The notes under the pieces were generated by a model. The model was not told the origin of the DNA, did no database searches, and worked only from the letters and a program-made list of their open reading frames with translations. Made by a program: the position numbers and the translations under genes. A stretch of 64,000 bases of DNA from UBA10649 sp037130755 (lineage in GTDB: Bacteria > Actinomycetota > Actinomycetes > S36-B12), in NCBI GenBank assembly GCA_037130755.1, contig JBAXSI010000017.1, positions 1-64,000 of the forward strand, read 5' to 3'. Shown here in pieces: positions 57,777 to 64,000 of this stretch; within the stretch, counting starts at the first letter, position 1, and each line of letters begins with the position of its first letter.

Positions 57777-58453
57777 GCCGCACCGACCAGGGAGTTCAGG
57801 ACGCTGGTGAAGAACGGCAGGCCGTCCTCGGTCGGTCCGCAGAGGGTCTCGACCGCATGCTCGGGATGCGGCATCAGACCGACGACGTTGCCGCGCTCGT
57901 TGCGGATGCCGGCAATGTCGCGTCGGCTGCCGTTCGGGTTCAGTTCGAGGTAGCGCGCGATCACGCGCCCTTCACCCTCGAGCATGTCGAGCGTCTTCTC
58001 GTCGGCGACGAAGCCGCCCTCACCGTTCTTCAGCGGGATGACGATCTCCTGATCGAACTCGAAGTCCGAGGTCCACATCGAGTCGGTGCTCTCGATGCGC
58101 AGGCGCTGGTCGCGACAGATGAAGTGCAGTGAGTCGTTGCGCGTGAGTGCACCGGGCAGCAGGTGTGACTCGCACAGGATCTGGAAGCCGTTGCAGATGC
58201 CGAGCACCGGAAGGCCGCCCTTGGCCGCGTCGACCAACGCGTGCATGACGGGTGCGAAGCGGGCGATTGCACCGCAGCGCAGGTAGTCCCCGTACGAGAA
58301 GCCGCCCGGCAGGACGACGGCGTCGACCTTCTTCAGATCGTCGTCACCGTGCCACAGCGCAACGGCCTCACCACCGGCGATGCGCACGGCACGCGCTGCG
58401 TCGCGATCGTCGAGCGAGCCGGGGAAGGTGACAACGCCGACCCGAGGGATCAC
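57773..58453 (-). CDS. purQ: FGAM synthase glutaminase subunit PurQ
   Basis: The 226-residue class I glutamine amidotransferase has the nucleophile Cys in GLPVLGICNGFQILCE (about residue 88) and the catalytic His-Glu in MPHPEHAVE near the C-terminus. It releases ammonia from glutamine for PurL. GTG 58453 overlaps the purS stop and its own stop overlaps the purL start, so three genes are translationally coupled. Confidence 0.95.
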   Translation of the reverse strand: MIPRVGVVTFPGSLDDRDAARAVRIAGGEAVALWHGDDDLKKVDAVVLPGGFSYGDYLRCGAIARFAPVMHALVDAAKGGLPVLGICNGFQILCESHLLPGALTRNDSLHFICRDQRLRIESTDSMWTSDFEFDQEIVIPLKNGEGGFVADEKTLDMLEGEGRVIARYLELNPNGSRRDIAGIRNERGNVVGLMPHPEHAVETLCGPTEDGLPFFTSVLNSLVGAA

Positions 58454-58704
58454 TTGGCGTCGTCCTCGACGCGCATCGAGTAGTTCTCGATGACCGGGTT
58501 GCTGAGGAGCTCCTCGGCGAGCTTGTGCATCAGGTCGTAGCGGTCACCCTCAAGGGTTCCGTCGATGTCGATGACGAACTGCTTGCCCTGGCGGACGTCC
58601 TGAACGCCGGTGAGGCCCAGGCGCCCGAGGGCTCCTTGCACAGCCCGGCCCTGGGGGTCGAGGATCTCCGGCTTGAGCATGACGTCGACGACGACGCGGG
58701 CCAC
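58450..58704 (-). CDS. purS: FGAM synthase small subunit PurS
   Basis: The 84-residue protein holds PurL and PurQ together in the complex. ARVVVDVMLKPEILDPQGRAV and LLSNPVIENYSMRVEDD are the conserved ends of PurS. GTG 58704 is chosen over GTG 58710: GGAG lies five bases upstream of it and the resulting N-terminus is the canonical one. The gap of 129 bp to galE may hold a second promoter. Confidence 0.93.
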   Translation of the reverse strand: MARVVVDVMLKPEILDPQGRAVQGALGRLGLTGVQDVRQGKQFVIDIDGTLEGDRYDLMHKLAEELLSNPVIENYSMRVEDDAK

Positions 58705-58833
58705 GGGCACTCCAGTTGCTAGTCGCAGGCAGAAGGCTGGGGAAGAACGCCAGCCTATCGGCCCGGTCCGGGAGGTTCCCGGTACAAGCCCGGCCAGTTC
58801 CCCCGTCGAGAGCGGAGGGGGTGGGGCTCGGGG

Positions 58834-59808
58834 TCAGTCGGTGGTGTCGGACCGGGCGGACCATGCAGACCAGGCCGACTCGACCATGTCGCGCAGGTCG
58901 TGGCCGGCGAACCACCCGAAGTCTCGTTCGATCTTGCCCGTCGCGGCGAACGATGCCGCCGGATCGCCGGCCCGGCGGCCGGCCACCTCAGGATCGATGT
59001 CGCGCCCCAGCACGTCGGCGACCATGTCCATCACCTCGCGTACGGACGAGCCGACGCCCCGGCCCACGTTGACCGGGCCGATGCTGTGCCCCTCCTCCAA
59101 GGCCAGGGCCGCAGCCACATGCGCGTCCGCAAGGTCGACGACGTGGATGTAGTCGCGAACGCAGGTGCCATCGGGAGTGGGGTAGTCGTCGCCGAAGATC
59201 TGCGGGCGCCGACCCTGTTCGAGGGCGCGGAAGACCATGGGAATGAGGTTGTTGACGCTCGTGTCGCCGAGCGCATCGGAGCCAGCCCCCGCGACGTTGA
59301 AGTAGCGCATGCCCGCCCAGACGAGGTCCCACGCCGTCTCCGAAGCGCCGGCGAGCCACTCGCCGACGACCTTAGTCTCGCCGTACGGCGACTCAGGACG
59401 CAGCGGTGCGGCCTCGGTGATGGGATTCTCGACCGGAGTGCCGTAGACGGAAGCCGACGACGAGTACACCAATCGGCCGACGCCCTCCTGCTGCATCGCC
59501 TCCAGGACGGCGAGCACGCCGTCGACGTTCTCGCGGTAGTAGTACAGGGGCAGGTCCACGGACTCGCCGGCAGCCTTCTTCGCGGCGAGGTGCACCACGC
59601 CGCCGACCTCGTAGTCGCGCAGAGCGATCGCCACCGAATGCGGATCTTGCACGGAGCCGCGCACCACGGGAACCTTCGCGGGGACCCGGCTCTTCAGGCC
59701 CGAGGAGAAGTCGTCGTAGATCACAACGTCACGGCCCGCTGCGATCAACGCCTCGGCGACGTGACCGCCGATGTAGCCGGCCCCGCCGGTGATCAACCAG
59801 GTCGTCAC
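58834..59808 (-). CDS. galE: UDP-glucose 4-epimerase
   Basis: The 324-residue short-chain-dehydrogenase-type epimerase has the NAD loop TGGAGYIGGHVAEALI, SSSASVYGTP with catalytic Ser, and YGETK with Tyr/Lys (about 148-152), then RYFNVAGA and DGTCVRDYIHVVDLADAH. It interconverts UDP-glucose and UDP-galactose for cell-wall sugars. It lies within the purine operon, its GTG overlapping the purC stop; the functional link is only cotranscription. Confidence 0.9.
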   Translation of the reverse strand: MTTWLITGGAGYIGGHVAEALIAAGRDVVIYDDFSSGLKSRVPAKVPVVRGSVQDPHSVAIALRDYEVGGVVHLAAKKAAGESVDLPLYYYRENVDGVLAVLEAMQQEGVGRLVYSSSASVYGTPVENPITEAAPLRPESPYGETKVVGEWLAGASETAWDLVWAGMRYFNVAGAGSDALGDTSVNNLIPMVFRALEQGRRPQIFGDDYPTPDGTCVRDYIHVVDLADAHVAAALALEEGHSIGPVNVGRGVGSSVREVMDMVADVLGRDIDPEVAGRRAGDPAASFAATGKIERDFGWFAGHDLRDMVESAWSAWSARSDTTD

Positions 59809-60695
59809 GCGAATGTCTCCCCTGTGATGCGCTCATATGCCTCGACGTACTTGGCTCGCGTCTTCTCGACGATTTCGTCCGGAAGCGGCGGTGGCGGAGT
59901 GTTCGCCGAGCGGTCCCACCCGGATGCCGGTGACGTCAGCCAGTCGCGGACGAACTGCTTGTCGAAGGACGGCTGCGGTCCGCCCGGCTGCCACGTGGCA
60001 GCGTCCCAGTAGCGCGACGAGTCAGGTGTGAGCACCTCGTCGCCCAGCACGATGCGACCGGCGTTCTTGCCGGACTTGGCGAACCCGAACTCGAACTTCG
60101 TGTCAGCGAGGATCAGCCCCCGCTCGAGCGCGATCTCCAGGGCCCGCAGATAGATGTCCATCGACATCCGCTTCAGCTCCTGGGCCTCCTCCTGCCCGAT
60201 CGCAACGATGACCTCGTCGTAGGTGACGTTCTGGTCGTGCTCGCCGAGCTCGGCCTTGGTGGCGGGGGTGAAGAGCGGCTTGGGCAGCTCCGACCCGTCC
60301 TTCAGGCCGGGAGGCAGCCCGTTGCCGCAGATGCGTCCCGTGGCCAGGTAGTCGGTCAGTCCGGAACCGGCGAGGTAGCCGCGCACGACGCACTCGACCG
60401 GAAGCATCTCCAGCGGCTCGCACACCATCGCGCGACCGGCCACTGCCTTGGGGATCCTCCCTGACGCGACGTGGTTGGGCACGGCACCCTCGAGCTGCTT
60501 GAACCACCACTTCGAAAGCGACGTGAGGATGCGGCCCTTGTCGGGGATCGGCGTCGGCAGGATCCAGTCGTACGCCGAGATGCGGTCACTGGCGACAAAG
60601 AGCAGCCGACCGTCGGGCGTGCGATACAGATCGCGCACCTTGCCTGAGTAGACATGCTCGTACTCCGGGCCGAGGCCGTAGTCAGGACCACTCAT
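59805..60695 (-). CDS. purC: SAICAR synthase
   Basis: The 296-residue enzyme joins aspartate to CAIR with ATP. Motifs are YSGKVRDLY, VASDRISAYDWILPTPIPDKG, VVRGYLAGSGLTDYLATG, LADTKFEFGFAKSG and LTPDSSRYWDAATW. It is the longer yeast-like/actinobacterial form. Its ATG shares a base with the purB stop and its stop overlaps galE, so it is fully embedded in the operon. Confidence 0.95.
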   Translation of the reverse strand: MSGPDYGLGPEYEHVYSGKVRDLYRTPDGRLLFVASDRISAYDWILPTPIPDKGRILTSLSKWWFKQLEGAVPNHVASGRIPKAVAGRAMVCEPLEMLPVECVVRGYLAGSGLTDYLATGRICGNGLPPGLKDGSELPKPLFTPATKAELGEHDQNVTYDEVIVAIGQEEAQELKRMSMDIYLRALEIALERGLILADTKFEFGFAKSGKNAGRIVLGDEVLTPDSSRYWDAATWQPGGPQPSFDKQFVRDWLTSPASGWDRSANTPPPPLPDEIVEKTRAKYVEAYERITGETFA

Positions 60696-62128
60696 CAGAG
60701 GATGTCTCCCGGTCGGTAGGACGCGGCGTCGGGGTATCGATCGACGATGACGGCCACCCGATCTGCCACGGCGCGCACCTGCGAGGCCGCCGCGCCGGTG
60801 AAGGCGAGCGGGTGAGCGATGAGCGCATCGAGTTCCGCGCGCGAGAGGCCAAGCCGCTCGTCAGCGGCCAGTCGATCGAAGAGGTCGTTGTCTGGTTGGC
60901 CGCCCTCGCGCATCGCCAGTGCCACTGCAACCGCATGCTCCTTGATTGCCTCGTGCGCGGTCTCACGGCCGACGCCCTTGCGCACTGCAGCGATGAGCAC
61001 CTTCGTCGTCGACAGGAACGGCAGGTAGCGCTCGAGTTCGCGGTCGATCACTGCGGGGAAGGCGCCGAAGTCGTCAAGAACGGTGAGGAAGGTCTCGAAC
61101 ATCCCGTCGGTTGCGAAGAACGAGTCGGGCAATGCAACGCGACGCACGACCGAGCAGAAGACGTCGCCTTCGTTCCACTGGGATCCGGAGAGATCCGAGA
61201 CCATCGTCACGTAGCCGCGCAGCAGCACCGCGAAGCCATTGACCCGCTCGCATGAGCGTGTGTTCATCTTGTGCGGCATGGCCGATGAGCCGACCTGTCC
61301 CGGCCGGAAGCCCTCGGTGACGAGGTCATGCCCGGCCATCAACCGGATCGTCGTAGCCAGGCTGGAAGGGGCCGCAGCCACCTGGCTGAGTGCGGTGACG
61401 ACGTCGAAGTCCAGCGAGCGCGGGTACACCTGGCCGACGCTGTCGAGCACCTTCGCGAATCCGAGATGCGACGCGACCGCGGACTCCAGGCGGCGCAGGC
61501 GCTCCTCATCGCCATCGACGAGGTCGAGCATGTCCTGCGCGGTGCCGACCGGGCCCTTGATCCCACGGAGGGGGTAGCGGGCGATGAGATTCTCCAGCCG
61601 TTCGAAAGCGACGAGCAGCTCGTCGGCCGCTGATGCGAACCGTTTGCCCAAGGTCGTGGTCTGCGCCGGGACGTTGTGCGAACGGCCAGTCAACGCCGTG
61701 TCGGAATACGCGATGGCGAGCGCGGACAGTCGATCCAGCGAGGCGACCACACGGTCGCGGACGATCAGCAGTGCATCTCGCACCTGCAGCTGCTCGACGT
61801 TCTCGGTGAGATCACGCGAGGTCATGCCGATGTGTACGTGTTCATGTCCCGCAAGCGCGTTGAACTCCTCGATCCGCGCCTTCACGTCGTGCTTGGTGAC
61901 GCGCTCGCGTTCGGCGATCGAATCGAGGTTCACGTCGTTGATGACGGCTCGGTAGTCGTCAAGGGCTGACGCGGGAATGTCGACGCCGAGGTCGACCTGA
62001 GCCGAGGCCACCGCGAGCCAGAGGCGTCGCTCCATGACTATCTTCGCCTCAGGCGACCACACGGAGGTCATGGCCGGGGACGCGTACCGGCCCGCCAGGA
62101 CGTTGGGAATCCGGGGCTTCGCGCTCAC
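60695..62128 (-). CDS. purB: Adenylosuccinate lyase
   Basis: The 477-residue lyase cleaves SAICAR and adenylosuccinate. It has the fumarase-family signature GSSAMPHKMN, MTSRDLTENVEQLQ, and GRSHNVPAQTTTLGKRF with the catalytic His. It is longer than short bacterial PurB forms and matches the actinobacterial type. GTG 62128 has AAGGA seven bases upstream; the longer upstream reading is Ser/Pro/Arg-rich and overlaps purD. Confidence 0.95.
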   Translation of the reverse strand: MSAKPRIPNVLAGRYASPAMTSVWSPEAKIVMERRLWLAVASAQVDLGVDIPASALDDYRAVINDVNLDSIAERERVTKHDVKARIEEFNALAGHEHVHIGMTSRDLTENVEQLQVRDALLIVRDRVVASLDRLSALAIAYSDTALTGRSHNVPAQTTTLGKRFASAADELLVAFERLENLIARYPLRGIKGPVGTAQDMLDLVDGDEERLRRLESAVASHLGFAKVLDSVGQVYPRSLDFDVVTALSQVAAAPSSLATTIRLMAGHDLVTEGFRPGQVGSSAMPHKMNTRSCERVNGFAVLLRGYVTMVSDLSGSQWNEGDVFCSVVRRVALPDSFFATDGMFETFLTVLDDFGAFPAVIDRELERYLPFLSTTKVLIAAVRKGVGRETAHEAIKEHAVAVALAMREGGQPDNDLFDRLAADERLGLSRAELDALIAHPLAFTGAAASQVRAVADRVAVIVDRYPDAASYRPGDIL

Positions 62129-62132
62129 GTGG

Positions 62133-63401
62133 TCATCCTTCCACGGCCGCCCGCTGGGCGATGTCGCTGCGGTGGTGCGATCCCTCCAGGGTGATGAGGT
62201 CGACGGCGGCATAGGCGTTCTCGCGCGCGGCGGTGAGCGACTCACCGTGCGCGGTGACGGACAAGACCCTGCCGCCCGCGGATACGACCTGACCATCGTC
62301 GTTCACCGTCGTACCGGCGTGGAAGACATCGACGCCGACGAGGTCAGCCGCATCCTCAAGGCCCGAGATGACGTCGCCCGTGCGCGGTGCGGCGGGATAG
62401 CCGGACGCGGCAATGACCACGGTCACGGCAAACCCTGACTGCCACGCGAGAGGCGGGAACGCGTCGAGGCGGCCGGTCGCCGCCGCCATCAGCAGTTGCC
62501 CCAGGGGACTGCGCAGGTTGGCCAGCACGACCTGCGTCTCCGGGTCACCGAAGCGCGCGTTGAACTCGATGACGCGAATCCCACGCGACGTCATCGCCAG
62601 GCCCGCGTAGAGCAATCCGGCGAAGGGCGTACCGCGATGGCGCATGGCATCGACCATCGGCTGCAGGACGCGCTCGGTGACGTCGTCGACCATTCCCGCC
62701 GGCGCCCACGGCAGCGGGGAATAGGCGCCCATTCCGCCCGTGTTCGGGCCTTCGTCGTTGTCGCCCACCCGTTTGAAGTCCTGCGCAGGGTGGAGGGGGA
62801 GGACTGTCTCGCCATCGGTGATGGCGAACAGCGATACCTCAGGTCCGTCGAGGAACTCCTCGACCACGATCTGCGCGTCATTGCCGCGAGCCAGGCAGGC
62901 CCTGCCGTGTGCCAGCGCCTCTTCACGATCGCCCGTGACGACGACGCCCTTGCCCGCGGCCAGTCCATCGTCCTTGACGACGTACGGCGCACCGAACTGG
63001 TCGAGCGCGGAGGCGACCTCGTCAACCGTCGTGCAGACATGCGCCATCGCCGTGGGGATGCCGGCCTCGGCCATCACCTGCTTGGCGAAGGCCTTGCTTC
63101 CTTCGAGCTGCGCGGCCTCAGCCGACGGGCCGAAGCAGGCAATGCCGCGCGAACGGACCGCATCCGCGGCTCCGGCGACCAGCGGCACCTCTGGGCCCAC
63201 GACCACGAGGTCCACGGCCTCGGATGCAGCGAGTCCGGCGATGGCCTCCGAGTCCTGCACGTCGATCGGCTGCACTCGGGCGATCTGTGCGATGCCAGCG
63301 TTGCCCGGTGCGACGACCACCTCGGTGACCTCGTCGTCCGCCAACAGGGAGGTGACAAGTGCATGCTCGCGAGCACCCGAGCCGATGACGAGGACCTTCA
63401 C
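62133..63401 (-). CDS. purD: Glycinamide ribonucleotide synthetase
   Basis: The 422-residue ATP-grasp ligase joins glycine to phosphoribosylamine. Motifs are VIGSGAREHAL, VVAPGNAGIA, YVVKDDGLAAGKGVVVT, QDFKRVGDNDEGPNTGGMGAYSP and IEFNARFGDPETQ. It is the first gene of the minus-strand purine operon. GTG 63401 is six bases behind minus-strand TAGGCT, so the operon transcript is probably leaderless. Confidence 0.95.
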   Translation of the reverse strand: MKVLVIGSGAREHALVTSLLADDEVTEVVVAPGNAGIAQIARVQPIDVQDSEAIAGLAASEAVDLVVVGPEVPLVAGAADAVRSRGIACFGPSAEAAQLEGSKAFAKQVMAEAGIPTAMAHVCTTVDEVASALDQFGAPYVVKDDGLAAGKGVVVTGDREEALAHGRACLARGNDAQIVVEEFLDGPEVSLFAITDGETVLPLHPAQDFKRVGDNDEGPNTGGMGAYSPLPWAPAGMVDDVTERVLQPMVDAMRHRGTPFAGLLYAGLAMTSRGIRVIEFNARFGDPETQVVLANLRSPLGQLLMAAATGRLDAFPPLAWQSGFAVTVVIAASGYPAAPRTGDVISGLEDAADLVGVDVFHAGTTVNDDGQVVSAGGRVLSVTAHGESLTAARENAYAAVDLITLEGSHHRSDIAQRAAVEG

Positions 63402-63407
63402 GGCATA

Positions 63408-63413
63408 AGCCTA
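63408..63413 (-). promoter_or_regulatory. -10 box for the purD operon
   Basis: Minus-strand TAGGCT six bases before GTG 63401. The region 63402-63488 holds no tRNA or other gene; a perfect ACTCAGCTGAGT palindrome lies near 63469-63480. Confidence 0.5.
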
Positions 63414-63488
63414 GTGAGCGACCGAACGAAGCTAACGACCTCTCCATCTGGCCCCCGCAATCGAACCACTCAGCTGAGTCGGCTGGTT

Positions 63489-63875
63489 TTAGGCGGGCAG
63501 AGGCTCCAAGAATTCCAACCGATTGCCGAACGGGTCATCGGCATAAAAGCGGGAGAACCCGGGAAAGTCGCTATCCCACCTAACCGGAAGTCGGTGAGCC
63601 TCGAAACGGGCGGCCAGTCCGGTCAAGTCGCGCACCAAGATGCCGGGGTGGGCCTTCACCGCGGGGGCGAAGTCCTGCTCCACTCCCAGATGAACCTCGA
63701 AACCACCGCCTCGAAACCAGCAACCGCCACGCGAAGCGAGCACCGGCGGCTTCATCAGTTCTGTCATCCCCAGCGTGTCGCCCCAGAAGGCGCGGCAGGC
63801 ATCCTCACCCCCCGAAGGGATCGCCAACTGGACATGGTGCAGCCGACCGAACTCGAAGTCCCCGCCCATCGACAT
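63489..63875 (-). CDS. VOC-superfamily (glyoxalase-fold) protein
   Basis: The 128-residue protein has the glyoxalase-fold pattern FGRLHHVQLAIPSGGEDACRAFWGDTLGM, GCWFRGGGFEVHLGVE, HPGILVRDL and FYADDPFGNRLEFLEPL, with His and Glu in the usual metal positions. The function is unknown. ATG 63875 or 63869 starts the fold; the reading upstream of them is not protein-like. It points towards purD but has its own unit. Confidence 0.85.
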   Translation of the reverse strand: MSMGGDFEFGRLHHVQLAIPSGGEDACRAFWGDTLGMTELMKPPVLASRGGCWFRGGGFEVHLGVEQDFAPAVKAHPGILVRDLTGLAARFEAHRLPVRWDSDFPGFSRFYADDPFGNRLEFLEPLPA

Positions 63876-64000
63876 GCTCGGTATCGTTCCACACGGCCTC
63901 GGAAACGCAGCCGGCCCTCGCATCCCAGGTACACCGCCCCGCATGTCGCGATGAGCTTCGACTGGCGATATTCCCGCATGAGTACCGTGACTAAGTGGAG

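Noticed and set aside
63402..63488. Possible tRNA near the purD promoter, suggested by a GGTTCGAT-like stretch
   Set aside because: No acceptor stem, anticodon arm or D-arm can be formed around it.

Overview
The window is high-GC actinobacterial chromosome. Three things support this: the conserved neighbourhood bldC / branched-chain amino-acid dehydrogenase / DUF3073 / purM / purF, two F420-dependent oxidoreductase families (Ddn-like and PPOX-like), and the many start codons that sit 6-7 nt behind a TANNNT box, which is the leaderless-mRNA pattern of Actinobacteria. No rRNA, tRNA, CRISPR array, transposase or phage gene was seen. The species cannot be named from the sequence; an uncultured actinomycete lineage is possible.

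Region 1 (1-17.7 kb) is accessory and mostly catabolic or secreted. It holds a Tat-exported metallo-beta-lactamase-fold hydrolase, a six-bladed propeller/PKD secreted protein, a Ddn-like reductase, a zinc-less MDR dehydrogenase, a Tat-exported phosphatidylserine-decarboxylase-like protein, a secreted S33/TAP-like hydrolase, a rifampin ADP-ribosyltransferase (arr), an MttB-type methyltransferase overlapping its corrinoid protein gene, and a secreted 5'-nucleotidase. Three decayed gene remnants (hydrolase tail, VOC protein, YCII/DGPF protein) lie between intact genes.

Region 2 (17.7-28.3 kb) is largely on the minus strand: aldo/keto reductase, EamA transporter, a RelE/Phd toxin-antitoxin pair with a visible operator, nicotinamidase, an LTA-synthase-like sulfatase, a HipA-like kinase with DUF3037, a lipoprotein, a PPOX F420 enzyme, a pentapeptide-repeat protein and a secreted peptidase-like protein with an 18-bp tandem repeat.

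Region 3 (28.3-42.4 kb) has redox, metal and envelope functions. Its centrepiece is a 941-residue secreted protein with six cytochrome-b5-like domains and four fibronectin-III domains. It is followed by a second S33 hydrolase, a three-PAS diguanylate cyclase, four CopC-type copper proteins arranged as two duplicated pairs around a membrane protein, a membrane-anchored Met/Gly/Asp-repeat protein, two exported thermonuclease-fold proteins and PPK2.

Region 4 (42.4-64 kb) is core genome: SulP transporter, acyltransferase, bldC, amino-acid dehydrogenase, DUF3073, purM, purF, a PhzF protein, a PotABCD-like polyamine-type ABC transporter, then a long minus-strand purine operon purD-purB-purC-galE-purS-purQ-purL-SCP. 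Secreted nucleases, a secreted 5'-nucleotidase and a large de novo purine set in one window would fit both scavenging and making nucleotides, but that link is inference.

The most unusual item is the six-domain cytochrome b5 protein: His-His spacing is exactly 23 in five domains and Cys-Cys spacing exactly 29 in all six. This suggests an extracytoplasmic multi-haem b-type protein with one disulfide per domain.
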